64,000 nt of DNA from JAVJST01 sp040219295 (GTDB lineage Bacteria; Pseudomonadota; Alphaproteobacteria; Rhodospirillales; Casp-alpha2). Under the pieces are notes generated by a model, which was given only the letters and a program-made list of their open reading frames with translations, was not told the DNA's origin and made no database searches. Position numbers and translations under genes: made by a program. Location of the stretch: contig JAVJST010000005.1 in the NCBI GenBank assembly GCA_040219295.1, positions 992,001 to 1,056,000 of the forward strand, in the 5' to 3' direction. Below are positions 1 to 8,688 of this stretch, piece after piece (within the stretch, counting starts at the first letter, position 1; each line of letters opens with the position of its first letter).

Positions 1-527
1 GCCGGTACAAGTGTCGAGATGCAAAGGTCGACGCTGAGCCCCTGAATTCCCAAGGCCATCAGGGTATCGGACGCCATCACCACGACTTCCGCGTCGGCGG
101 CGCGGGAATCCGTACCGATGATCTCGGCGCCGACTTGGCCGAACTGTCGCGCGCCGCGAAGCTGGCTTCCCCGGATTCGAAGTATCTGGCCAGCGTAACT
201 CAACCGCAATGGCCGTGGCGCATTTGCCAACCGGCTCATGGCGATACGCGCGATCTGCGGCGTCATGTCGGCACGCAGCGCCATCATGCGCTGGGATTCC
301 GGATCCATCAGGCGAAATGCGTCGTTGGCGGTGGCCGCACCTGGCCCCCTGAAGAGCGTGTCTTCGAACTCAAGCAACGGCGGTTTGACTCGATCGTACC
401 CCTGCGCCGCAAACATCTGCATCAAGCGCTCGACGACATGGGCTTCGAAAGCCGCGTCAGGCGGCAGAGTGTCGCTCATGCCGGTCGGCAGCAGTGTGGC
501 GTCTGCATTGTCGTTGTCGGCGTTCAT
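1..527 (-). CDS. hisZ: ATP phosphoribosyltransferase regulatory subunit HisZ (partial, C-terminus beyond the window)
   Basis: The frame starts at the ATG at 527 and runs off the left edge with no stop, giving about 175 residues. The translation has the class II aminoacyl-tRNA-synthetase-like core of HisZ: an N-terminal 'LPTGMSDTLPPDA', then 'YDRVKPPLLEFEDTLF', 'RADMTPQIARIA' and 'GARQFGQVGAEIIG'. HisZ is the catalytically inactive HisRS paralogue that binds short-form HisG and makes it responsive to histidine in the first step of histidine synthesis. The alternative is a true HisRS; the start at the catalytic-like core without an anticodon-binding context cannot be fully tested because the C-terminus is missing. 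Confidence 0.85.
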   Translation of the reverse strand, partial: MNADNDNADATLLPTGMSDTLPPDAAFEAHVVERLMQMFAAQGYDRVKPPLLEFEDTLFRGPGAATANDAFRLMDPESQRMMALRADMTPQIARIAMSRLANAPRPLRLSYAGQILRIRGSQLRGARQFGQVGAEIIGTDSRAADAEVVVMASDTLMALGIQGLSVDLCISTLVP

Positions 528-611
528 GGTGTCTCCCAAGGGGAAGGGACTGGAATCCGGGGCTTCTCGTAACGGCTAATCACCGCAATCTCAAGTGATG
601 GTCGAGACGCT

Positions 612-1229
612 TTACCGGATGGTGATCGGCTCTTCGCTGACAGTCGTGCCGATCGCATCGGCCAGATGCGGAACCATCGACCCGAGGAGCCGGCTTCCGT
701 CACCCTGGAGGAGCGGCGCCGAGGCCCATCCTTCCCAAAGTTGTCGTCCGTTCGAGCGGTCCTCGACCCGGACCAGCAGGACGTATTGGCTAGGCTGCAC
801 GCCGCCACCTGGTTGGTCGCCCTCGTTGAGAATGCCACCTTTCTGGGAATCGAAGATGTTGAAGCGGAGTTCGGTGCTGTCTTCATGCCCGGTGCTGCTC
901 TCGCCTGTAAAAGACATGATGTGCCGTTGCGAAGAAGTGCCGCTGCCGACGACGTCTCTCGGTTCCAATGTCAGGATCAGACGCGACCCGTCCTTGACAC
1001 CCCGTCCCCTGAGGCGCAACGCCTGCTGCATCTGGCTTACGAGCTCCAGATTCTGGGCGGAGTTGTCCAGCGCACGAACCTCGAACGCCTCGCCCTGCTC
1101 GATCGGCATGTAGGAAACCGCCGAGAGTTTGCCGGTTTCCTGGGCCGATGCCGGCGAAGAGGACGCAGGAACAAACAGACCGATCATGACGGCCAGAACG
1201 GCCAGTTTTGCGTGTTTGCCAGTCTGCAT
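612..1229 (-). CDS. Hypothetical exported protein
   Basis: About 205 residues. The ATG at 1229 is preferred over a TTG 14 codons upstream because it begins directly with a signal peptide (MQTGKHAK, then a hydrophobic stretch ending in 'SSPASAQE'). The mature part contains 'RLILTLEPRDVVGSG', 'FTGESSTGHEDSTELRFNIFD' and 'YVLLVRVEDRSNGRQLWEG', which reads like a mixed beta-strand periplasmic domain. I do not recognise the family. It lies upstream of hisZ in the same direction with an 84-base gap, and diverges from the gamma-glutamyltransferase gene. Confidence 0.7.
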   Translation of the reverse strand: MQTGKHAKLAVLAVMIGLFVPASSSPASAQETGKLSAVSYMPIEQGEAFEVRALDNSAQNLELVSQMQQALRLRGRGVKDGSRLILTLEPRDVVGSGTSSQRHIMSFTGESSTGHEDSTELRFNIFDSQKGGILNEGDQPGGGVQPSQYVLLVRVEDRSNGRQLWEGWASAPLLQGDGSRLLGSMVPHLADAIGTTVSEEPITIR

Positions 1230-1333
1230 CGGGAGTCCTGATCTTGGGGGGCGGAAGACGGTGAAAGGCAATCATAGCGTCAGGATTGAGTCAACCGAGC
1301 AGCCGTGAACCCTGGATGCTGGCCCCGCTGCAG

Positions 1334-1362
1334 TTGACAGCCGGCTAGGCGCGACCTACCGA
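1334..1362 (+). promoter_or_regulatory. Candidate sigma70-type promoter for the gamma-glutamyltransferase gene
   Basis: TTGACA (1334-1339) is a perfect -35 box. It is followed after 17 bases by TACCGA (1357-1362), a weak -10. It lies 55 bases upstream of the GTG start of the downstream gene. The weak -10 keeps this tentative. Confidence 0.3.
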
Positions 1363-1417
1363 TGCCGCGCAGCTAGACTGTATCCCGGATGGATTTTACA
1401 TCGATGGATTCGCATTC

Positions 1418-3022
1418 GTGACCAAAATTGCCAAAGAAAGCGCGGCCTCTGAGCCGACTGGCGGTGCCGTCGCGGCGGGTCACGAGGAGACCGTCGGCGC
1501 GGCCAGAACCATCCTTGAGGTGGGCGGTAATGCTTTCGACGCCGCAATTGCAGCGTCGCTGATGGCCTGTGTCGCGGAACCGGTCCTCGCGTCGCTCGGT
1601 GGCGGCGGGTTCCTGTTGGCCCGGCCCGAGTCCGGCGAGTCCGCGGTTTTCGATTTCTTCGCCCAGACACCACGCAGACGCAGCGCACCGACTGACTCCT
1701 CGTTCTTTGAGATCAATGCCGATTTCGGGCGGACCACGCAGGCATTCCACATTGGCGTCGGCGCGTCCGCGACACCAGGGTTCATTCCCGGGATGTTCGA
1801 AGTCTGGCGCCGTCACGGATCGTTGCCCATGACGGTCATCGCCGAACCCGCGATTTCGGCAGCGCGGCGTGGTGTGCGGGTCACAGCGTATCAGGGATAT
1901 CTGTTCGGCGTTGTCAGCCCGATCTACAGTCACGATCCCGCGAGTCTCGCATGTTTTGGCGGCTCGTCGGCAGATGGGCTGGTCGCCGAGGGCGACGTGC
2001 TTGCCAACCCGGAACTTGCTGCAGCGATCGAGCTGCTGGCACGGGACGGCGAGCGCTCCGCCCGCGACGGCGACCTGGCGCGGGCGATGGTCCAGACTTG
2101 CCTGTTGCACGGCGGGCACCTGCGGGCCGACGATCTCGAGACGTACAGCGTCGAAATCCGGGAACCCCTTTGCTTCGATTTCCGCGGTCACCGGATTGCC
2201 ACCAATCCGCCGCCGTCGAGCGGCGGCATCCTGATCGCGTTCGGGTTGGGTTTACTCGAGCAGGCAGGCGTCGCGGCGGCCGGACCGGTCGGATGGGACG
2301 ACTGGATCAGGATCATGTCGCTGACCTTCGAAGCCCGCCAGACCGTTCACGACGGGGAGCACGGCGCCACCGGGCACGATCTTCTGCGTCCGGCGGTACT
2401 CGAAGCATATGCCCGGAAACTCGCCGCACACCCGCCGTCTTACCGCGGGACGACGCACATCAGCGTGGTTGATGGAAGAGGAAACGCGGCGACGGTTACC
2501 TTGTCCAACGGCGAGGGGTCCGGGATCATGGTGCCGGGCTGCGGTTTCATGCTCAACAATATGCTGGGCGAGGAGGACATCAACCCGCGCGGGCTCGGGA
2601 TCTGGCCGGAAGATACCCGGATGAGTTCCATGATGGCGCCGACACTGATTGACGGACCGGCGGGCGAGGTCACGGCGCTCGGTTCGGGCGGTTCCAACCG
2701 GATCCGCACCGCCATGATGCAGGTAATTGAACGTGTGACCCGCCCGGAGTGCGATCTGGCATCCGCGATTCTGGCTCCCCGGCTGCATGTTGAGGGCCGG
2801 AACCTCTTCTTCGAGGAAAGTGCAGCCGGCGACGGTCCGGCCGCCGGGAACCGGATTGCAGGGATTGCCGGGGTCGAGATCGACAACGTCAGTTGTTTCG
2901 ATGAGCGGAACATGTTCTTCGGTGGCGTGCACGCCGTACGCGTCGCTGCCGACGGACGGCATTTCGACGCTTTCGGCGACGAGCGGCGGGCCGGATGCGC
3001 GGCCGTCTTGTCGGCTGGCTAA
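1418..3022 (+). CDS. Gamma-glutamyltransferase family protein (Ntn hydrolase)
   Basis: The protein has 534 residues and a GTG start at 1418; the nearest upstream ATG in another frame stops at once. It is a gamma-glutamyltranspeptidase-type proenzyme. The N-terminal part has 'GGNAFDAAIAASLMACVAEP' and the glycine run 'SLGGGGFLL'. The autoprocessing site 'TTHISVVD' places the catalytic threonine at about residue 345. The small subunit continues with 'GSGIMVPGCGFMLNNM' and 'ALGSGGSNRIRTAM'. Such enzymes hydrolyse or transfer gamma-glutamyl groups from glutathione or related amides. Unlike E. coli Ggt there is no evident signal peptide, so it may be cytoplasmic; the substrate is not known. Length is near normal for the family. 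Confidence 0.88.
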   Translation: MTKIAKESAASEPTGGAVAAGHEETVGAARTILEVGGNAFDAAIAASLMACVAEPVLASLGGGGFLLARPESGESAVFDFFAQTPRRRSAPTDSSFFEINADFGRTTQAFHIGVGASATPGFIPGMFEVWRRHGSLPMTVIAEPAISAARRGVRVTAYQGYLFGVVSPIYSHDPASLACFGGSSADGLVAEGDVLANPELAAAIELLARDGERSARDGDLARAMVQTCLLHGGHLRADDLETYSVEIREPLCFDFRGHRIATNPPPSSGGILIAFGLGLLEQAGVAAAGPVGWDDWIRIMSLTFEARQTVHDGEHGATGHDLLRPAVLEAYARKLAAHPPSYRGTTHISVVDGRGNAATVTLSNGEGSGIMVPGCGFMLNNMLGEEDINPRGLGIWPEDTRMSSMMAPTLIDGPAGEVTALGSGGSNRIRTAMMQVIERVTRPECDLASAILAPRLHVEGRNLFFEESAAGDGPAAGNRIAGIAGVEIDNVSCFDERNMFFGGVHAVRVAADGRHFDAFGDERRAGCAAVLSAG

Positions 3023-3125
3023 AGCCTTGGGAACGCTGGCCCAGTTGTCGGAACGCCGATACTATGAAAATATCCATGACCCGCTCTAGAACCAAGCGGT
3101 ACCAGCCAGGCATTATCGACGGGGG

Positions 3126-3830
3126 ATGCGAGCGTTGAGTAATGAAAAGGAAGCCTCATTGGCTGGTATCAGGCTGCTCGAACACGTGCCGCCGGCAACG
3201 ATCAAGGAACTCGAAAAGGCGTGTGCCTGGCGTCACTACGCCGCCAACGAACAGATCATCGACCGGCAATCCGACACCCGGGAAGTGTTCTTCGTAATCG
3301 AGGGGCGGGTCCGGATCGCCATCTACTCCATCCAGGGCCGCGAGATCACGCTGGACGACCTGACGCCGGGCGATCACTTCGGGGAACTGGCGGCGATCGA
3401 CGCGGAGCCGCGTTCGGCCAGCGTGACCGCGATTACTTCGTGCCACCTGGCGTCGTTGTCGGCCGACCGGTTTATGGCACTGTGCGCCAGTGAACCCGAT
3501 GTATCGTTCCGACTGATGCGGTCGTTGTCGCATATCGTGCGGATGGCGACTGACAGGATCATGGATCTCAGCACACTTGCGGCGAACAACCGGGTCCATG
3601 CGGAGATTCTGCGTCAGGCAAAATTGAACATGAGCGACGACAACCGCGCCGAGATTTCCCCGATCCCGGTGCACAGCGACATTGCCAGCCGGGTCAGCAC
3701 GACCCGAGAAACCGTCGCTCGCGTGATGAACGATTTGGCTCGTGAAGGCCTGGTGGAACGGCAGAAAAAGGTTCTTGTCGTGCAGGACGTTGAGCGCCTT
3801 GAGGATATGGTTGAGGACGTTCGCGGCTGA
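3126..3830 (+). CDS. Crp/Fnr family transcriptional regulator
   Basis: The protein has 234 residues. An N-terminal cyclic-nucleotide-binding domain carries a cAMP-type phosphate-binding cassette ('FGELAAIDAEPRSASVTA', about residues 90-107). A central helix follows, then a C-terminal winged helix with 'DIASRVSTTRETVARVMNDL'. There is no N-terminal cysteine cluster, so it is not an oxygen-sensing FNR. The intact Arg-Ser in the cassette fits real cyclic nucleotide binding, though the ligand is not shown. It stands alone, following the gamma-glutamyltransferase gene by about 100 bases. Confidence 0.9.
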   Translation: MRALSNEKEASLAGIRLLEHVPPATIKELEKACAWRHYAANEQIIDRQSDTREVFFVIEGRVRIAIYSIQGREITLDDLTPGDHFGELAAIDAEPRSASVTAITSCHLASLSADRFMALCASEPDVSFRLMRSLSHIVRMATDRIMDLSTLAANNRVHAEILRQAKLNMSDDNRAEISPIPVHSDIASRVSTTRETVARVMNDLAREGLVERQKKVLVVQDVERLEDMVEDVRG

Positions 3831-3980
3831 GCGTTCGGAGCCTCGAAACGGGCCTCTTTTAGATCGCTGGCTTGCACCGGACTAAGTGGTTAAACTGAGC
3901 CGGCGTCCGCGGGGGAGACGGCGGGCAGATGCTCGGGAAATCACACGGCGTAGATTCGTCATGTTTTTGGGGATGAGTTC

Positions 3981-4346
3981 ATGAGCAAGACTATTTTGAT
4001 CGTTGAAGACAACGAATTGAATATGAAGCTGTTCAACGATCTGTTGCAGGCCAACGGCTTTCAGACCGTCCAGACCATGGATGGGCGCGACGCCATGTCC
4101 TTGGCTCGCCAACACAGGCCGGACCTGATCCTGATGGATATTCAGCTCCCCGAGATTTCCGGGCTCGAGGTCACCAAGATGATGAAGGCGGACGACGATC
4201 TGCGCGACATCCCGGTGGTTGCGGTCACCGCGTTTGCCATGAAGGGCGACGAGGAGAAGATTCGCCAGGGCGGCTGCGAGGGATACATCGCCAAGCCGAT
4301 TTCGGTGCCGACGTTCCTCGAGACGATCAACAAGTTCCTGAGCTGA
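3981..4346 (+). CDS. divK: Single-domain response regulator, DivK type
   Basis: The protein has 121 residues and is a receiver domain only. The phospho-acceptor is D53 in 'LILMDIQLP', with D10 in the acidic pair, T83 in 'AVTAFAM' and K105 in 'YIAKPIS'. The N-terminus 'TILIVEDNELNMKLFNDLL' is characteristic of DivK. In alphaproteobacteria DivK is phosphorylated by DivJ/PleC kinases and controls CtrA activity and cell-cycle polarity. pleD, often next to divK, is absent here; rpmG follows in the opposite direction. It is preceded by 150 non-coding bases. Confidence 0.92.
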   Translation: MSKTILIVEDNELNMKLFNDLLQANGFQTVQTMDGRDAMSLARQHRPDLILMDIQLPEISGLEVTKMMKADDDLRDIPVVAVTAFAMKGDEEKIRQGGCEGYIAKPISVPTFLETINKFLS

Positions 4347-4370
4347 TCGGCCAAAGAAATCATCCTTAAC

Positions 4371-4405
4371 GAAAAACGCCGCCAGCTCTGGGGAGCGGCG
4401 GCGTT
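4371..4405 (-). terminator. Rho-independent terminator of rpmG
   Basis: The arms AACGCCGCC (4375-4383) and GGCGGCGTT (4397-4405) pair, and inside them GCTC/GAGC pairs around a TGGG loop with one bulged base. Read on the minus strand, the stem is followed by a short T run. It lies 33 bases beyond the rpmG stop and also separates it from the convergent divK. Confidence 0.8.
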
Positions 4406-4437
4406 GGCGTATGCTCAGTGGCCCGATGTGCGGCGCG

Positions 4438-4605
4438 TCACTTGATCTTCGCTTCCTTGAACATGACGTGCTTTCGTGCCACCGGATCGTACTTACGGAA
4501 CTGAAGCTTTTCCGTCAGGTTGCGCGGATTCTTCTTGGTCACGTAGTAAAACCCGGTGTCAGCGGTGCTAACCAGCTTAACGAGAATGGTCGTCGGCTTC
4601 GCCAT
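4438..4605 (-). CDS. rpmG: 50S ribosomal protein L33
   Basis: The protein has 55 residues and begins MAKPTTILVKLVSTADTGF. It contains 'YYVTKKNPRN' and 'LQFRKYDPVARKHVMFKEAK', the standard L33 sequence. It has no cysteine pairs, so it is the zinc-free (C-minus) form. It is a component of the large ribosomal subunit near the E site. A strong terminator follows it. Confidence 0.96.
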   Translation of the reverse strand: MAKPTTILVKLVSTADTGFYYVTKKNPRNLTEKLQFRKYDPVARKHVMFKEAKIK

Positions 4606-4722
4606 CGGACTCTTCCATTACATCAGTTGTTTCAGTAGGCCCCGAAGTCCCTTCGAGCGCCGCTCAGGCCGCGCAAGATACCTGCCGCCGCATTCATGTC
4701 AACTCCGTTTCGCGCGCGAGGG

Positions 4723-6312
4723 TCAATCGGCGGTTTCGGGAACCGCGGCCGCGGCTGCATTCCTGTCGGCCAAGGTCGCGATCTGCAGGGCGCGATCATA
4801 GAGCGACGCATCATTGATCAGTGCCGCCGCGATCTCCAGGTCTGCATCCTTGGCGCGCCGCGCTGGCGGACACTGCGAGCGGAGCTCGCGCCTTGCCTCG
4901 AGGCTGTTCGCGTCGGTCGAACGCCACAGGCTGAGGGTCTTCGTGGTCTCCGGCTGTCGGTCGAGGGCCGCCAGGATGTTGTCCCGGTCTGAGCCTGCAA
5001 TATCGGTCATGCAGACTACCGGATAGACCCCCAGTCCATGGAGCGCATAGCCGGACGGAGCGATAAACCGCGACCAGGTCAGCGTGATCTCGCCGTTGTT
5101 CGGCAACCGGACAACGGTCTGGACCGTACCCTTTCCGTAGGACGCCGTGCCGATAATCACGGCGCGGTGCGTGTCCTGCAGCGCCGCCGCAACGATTTCC
5201 GCCGCGGACGCGGATCGGCCGTCGATCAGGACGACCATCGGCAGTCCGCCGGCAAAGTCCCGGCCCGCCGCTTCGTAGTGCTGAATGCTGTCAGGATGAC
5301 GACCGAATGTGTCGAGGATGTCCCCCTCGGACAGGAAGGCATCGGCGACTTCAATGGACTGGCGCAGCAGGCCGCCAGGGTTCCCGCGCAAGTCAAGAAC
5401 GACTCCGGCGACCGCGGCGTTGTTGACCTGTTCGGCAAGTGTGTTGGCGAGCGTCTGAGCCGTTCCCTGGTTGAAGCTCTTGACCCGGATGTGAACGACA
5501 CCGTCGTGGTTCGTTGCGCTGACCGTCGGCGGGACAATGTGGGTGCGTTCGAGGTTGAAGGTGACGAACTCGTCGGCGGTCCGCCGGACGGCGACCTGCA
5601 CCTTGCTCCTGACGGCGCCGCGCAGTTTGGCGACGATCTCGTCGACGCTCAATCCGACGACCGGGTGACCGCCGATCGAGACGATTTCGTCGCCGACGGC
5701 GATACCGGATTCGTCGGCCGGACTTCCGGCGACCAGATCTGTGACGACCGGATGACCGTCAATGATCCGGAAACGGACTCCGACACCGCCGAAACCGTCC
5801 CGGTTCGCGCGGTTGCGGTCGGCCTCCTCGGCGCCGGCATAGCGCGAATAGACGTCGAGTTCAGCCAGGGCACCGTCAAACAACGCCTGATAGACGGCCT
5901 CGCTGTTGGCGTGCCGCAAATCAGGAGAGTAATCCGACGCCTCCCGGGTCAACTGCGCCGCGAGCGCGGCCCATTCAGCCGTGTCGTCGCTTGCCGGCAG
6001 AGCGTCGGCGGCGATCTCGCGATTGTGGCGCCTGATGATGATCTCATCGTTGCTCTGTTCGATGGTTAGCGCCGGATCGATGGCCGCGAGACCGCGAAGG
6101 CTCTCGACGGTGACGGTCCGGAGCGGCACCTGGTCGATGTACTTGTCGATGATGCTGGTGTAGCCGGCCGAGAGAACGGCCTGCGCCGTCGACATGTCGT
6201 TGGTGAAGGTTGCCGGTGACTCGTCGGCGGGCAGACTCGCGCAAGCCGATAGCACCAGCAGAACACTACCGGAGAACACGGCGCGGAAGCGCGGGTTCAT
6301 CAAACTGCCCAT
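4723..6312 (-). CDS. S41 family C-terminal processing peptidase, lipoprotein
   Basis: The protein has 529 residues. The N-terminus is a lipoprotein signal with lipobox LSAC (Cys24, or Cys20 if translation begins at the second ATG at 6300). A PDZ domain is seen around 'GFGGVGVRFRIIDGHPVV' and 'GDEIVSIGGHPV'. The S41 core follows, with 'VLDLRGNPGG', the nucleophile serine in 'DGRSASAAEIVAAAL' and the catalytic lysine in 'SYGKGTVQ'. It is a CtpA/Prc-like serine protease that would be tethered in the periplasm and trim C-termini of envelope proteins. It follows rnr by about 90 bases on the same strand. Confidence 0.9.
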   Translation of the reverse strand: MGSLMNPRFRAVFSGSVLLVLSACASLPADESPATFTNDMSTAQAVLSAGYTSIIDKYIDQVPLRTVTVESLRGLAAIDPALTIEQSNDEIIIRRHNREIAADALPASDDTAEWAALAAQLTREASDYSPDLRHANSEAVYQALFDGALAELDVYSRYAGAEEADRNRANRDGFGGVGVRFRIIDGHPVVTDLVAGSPADESGIAVGDEIVSIGGHPVVGLSVDEIVAKLRGAVRSKVQVAVRRTADEFVTFNLERTHIVPPTVSATNHDGVVHIRVKSFNQGTAQTLANTLAEQVNNAAVAGVVLDLRGNPGGLLRQSIEVADAFLSEGDILDTFGRHPDSIQHYEAAGRDFAGGLPMVVLIDGRSASAAEIVAAALQDTHRAVIIGTASYGKGTVQTVVRLPNNGEITLTWSRFIAPSGYALHGLGVYPVVCMTDIAGSDRDNILAALDRQPETTKTLSLWRSTDANSLEARRELRSQCPPARRAKDADLEIAAALINDASLYDRALQIATLADRNAAAAAVPETAD

Positions 6313-6404
6313 ATCCCGGACCCGTTGCCAGTTGGCGGGATCAAGAAGGCGATGATAGGGGGTGCGGCTGTCGACAACAAGCGGCTACCCGCCGCCAGCG
6401 GTAC

Positions 6405-8678
6405 TCAGCGCTTGCGCGGCCGCTTAACGATTTCACACTTGCGGCGGCTCTTTTTCACCGGTTTCCGGCGGCGTTCGCCCTTGGGCGGCGGCTTGCCGCC
6501 CGCAACAAGGCGCAGCGCCATACCGCCCGTGATTGGGTCGACGTCGGCGATGCTGACGTCGACGATCTGGCCGAGGCCGAAACGCATGCCGCGATCGTCG
6601 CCAACAAGGGCGTGGCCACTTTCGTCCAGCCTGTAGTAGTCGGCGGGCAGGGTACTGATGGGGATCAGGCCATCGGCCCCGGTTTCATCGAGTGCAACGA
6701 ACAGCCCGAATCGGGTTACACCGGTGACACGGCCGGTCATGGTCGCGCCCACGCGGTCAACCATGTACGTCGCCATGTAGCGATCGACCGTATCGCGTTC
6801 GGCGGCCGCCGCGCGTCGCTCGGTCACCGAGAGGTGTTCGCCGGCGTCGCCTAGATCACGTGTCATCTCGTCGATCCCGCCGGGACCGAGACCAAGCGTC
6901 GAGATCAGCGCACGATGAACGACCAGATCGGCGTAACGCCGGATCGGTGACGTGAAGTGACAATATCGACGCAAGCTGAGCCCGAAGTGCCCGATGTTGT
7001 CAGGCGCATACTGGGCCTGCGCCTGGGCCCGCAGCACAGCGTCATTGACCATGTCGCGGTGTTCGGTGTCGGCGACCTTGGCGAGGATTGAGTTGAACTG
7101 CTGTGCGCGCAACACCTGTCCCTTGGGCAATGACAGGTTAAGCGTCTCGAGAAACGTCCGGAGCGCCTCGATCTTCTCGACGCCCGGCTGATCGTGAATG
7201 CGATAAAGCAGGGTGCTGCGCTTGCGTTCGAGGGTTTCGGCCGCCGCGACATTGGCAGCGATCATGAACTCCTCGATCAACTTGTGGGAATCAAATCGCT
7301 GACGAACGGAAATGCCGGTGGCGTTGCCCTGGTCGTCCAGTTCGACCCGGCGTTCCGGCATGTCCAGCTCAAGAACGCCCCGCTGCTTGCGTGCTTTGGA
7401 GAATGCCCGGTACGCACCCAGCAACGGACCAAGCACGGCATCGCCAAGCGTTTCGGTAGCGCGGTCGCGACGACCGTCAAACGCGGCCTGGGCCTGCTCG
7501 TAGGTGAGCCGAGCGTGGCTCCGCATCATCGCTCTCTCGAACCGGTGGCGGCGCAACTCGCCGGTCGATGAAATCCAGAGATGCGCAGCGAGGCAAGGCC
7601 GGTCTTCATGAGGAACCAGCGAACACCAGCCGTTCGACAGCGCTTCAGGCAGCATCGGAACGACCCGGTCTGGAAAGTAGACCGAGTTGCCGCGCTCGTA
7701 GGCGGCATGGTCGAGCGGAGAGCCGGGTCGGACGTACCAGGCGACGTCGGCGATCGCGACGATCAGGTGGAACCCGCCGGGGTTGCCGTTGTCCTCGTCG
7801 GGTTCGGCAAAGACCGCGTCGTCGAAATCTCGGGCGTCCGCGCCGTCGATGGTGACGAGCGGGATCGCGCGCAGGTCGGTCCGGCCGTCCAACGGCGCCG
7901 CCGTTGCCGCCTCGGCCTGATCGATCGCCTCGGGCTTGAATTCGGTCGGGATGCCATGCTGGTGAATGGCGATGACACTGGCCGCACGGCCGCCCGTCAG
8001 CGAACCGAGGCGTTCGATGACCCGGGCGCGCTTGAGGCCCAGGCCACGACCGCGCAAGACCTCGCAGCGCACCACGTCGCCGGGCCCGGCATCGCCGACA
8101 TCCCCCATCTCGACGACGTAGTTCTGCTTGGCTCGCTTGTCCGTCGGTTTGAGATGGAAGTGCCCGCCGGTCTTCTCCAGAACGCCGAGAACAGTCAGGG
8201 GCGTCGACGTCAGCCGCCGGATCGTCTCTCCCTTGTACTCGCGAACCGTTTCGCCGTCGTCGGCGAGGATCGGCGTCAGGCGAGCGAGCGCCTTGTCGCC
8301 GGGCCCTAGCGCGGGCCGTCCCTTCTTCTCAGGTCGCATGATGATCGGCGGCGGCGCGTCTTCGCCTTCCCAGACACCCGGCTTGGCGAGAACATCGCCG
8401 TCACGTCCGAACCCGGTAACCTCGACGACGGCGACCGGCGGCAGGCGGGCCGGGTCGGCGAGTCGCTTGCCGCGCGTGCGCATCACACTGCCGTCGAGCT
8501 CGAGCTCGCGGAGCAGTTTCTTGAGATCCATCTTCTGGCGAGCATCCAACCCGAAGGCACGCGCGATCTCACGCTTGCCGGCGCGTCCGTCGCTCTCCCG
8601 TACGAATCGGATGATCTCCTCACGGCTCGGGAAGGGCGATTTTCCGCTCTTTCCAGACGTCTTCGCCTTCTTCGCCAT
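6405..8678 (-). CDS. rnr: Ribonuclease R
   Basis: The protein has 757 residues from the ATG at 8678 (MAKKAKTSGK). The frame is open upstream into topA, but this ATG sits 10 bases after the topA stop with GAGG in front. The order is: N-terminal winged-helix region, cold-shock domains, the RNB catalytic block ('LVTIDGADARDFDDAVFAEP' with its cluster of aspartates), then an S1 domain ('VGATMTGRVTGVTRFGLFVAL') and a Lys/Arg-rich tail. It is a processive 3'-5' exoribonuclease that degrades structured RNA. It forms part of the topA-rnr operon. Confidence 0.94.
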   Translation of the reverse strand: MAKKAKTSGKSGKSPFPSREEIIRFVRESDGRAGKREIARAFGLDARQKMDLKKLLRELELDGSVMRTRGKRLADPARLPPVAVVEVTGFGRDGDVLAKPGVWEGEDAPPPIIMRPEKKGRPALGPGDKALARLTPILADDGETVREYKGETIRRLTSTPLTVLGVLEKTGGHFHLKPTDKRAKQNYVVEMGDVGDAGPGDVVRCEVLRGRGLGLKRARVIERLGSLTGGRAASVIAIHQHGIPTEFKPEAIDQAEAATAAPLDGRTDLRAIPLVTIDGADARDFDDAVFAEPDEDNGNPGGFHLIVAIADVAWYVRPGSPLDHAAYERGNSVYFPDRVVPMLPEALSNGWCSLVPHEDRPCLAAHLWISSTGELRRHRFERAMMRSHARLTYEQAQAAFDGRRDRATETLGDAVLGPLLGAYRAFSKARKQRGVLELDMPERRVELDDQGNATGISVRQRFDSHKLIEEFMIAANVAAAETLERKRSTLLYRIHDQPGVEKIEALRTFLETLNLSLPKGQVLRAQQFNSILAKVADTEHRDMVNDAVLRAQAQAQYAPDNIGHFGLSLRRYCHFTSPIRRYADLVVHRALISTLGLGPGGIDEMTRDLGDAGEHLSVTERRAAAAERDTVDRYMATYMVDRVGATMTGRVTGVTRFGLFVALDETGADGLIPISTLPADYYRLDESGHALVGDDRGMRFGLGQIVDVSIADVDPITGGMALRLVAGGKPPPKGERRRKPVKKSRRKCEIVKRPRKR

Positions 8679-8688
8679 TGTCGCGGCC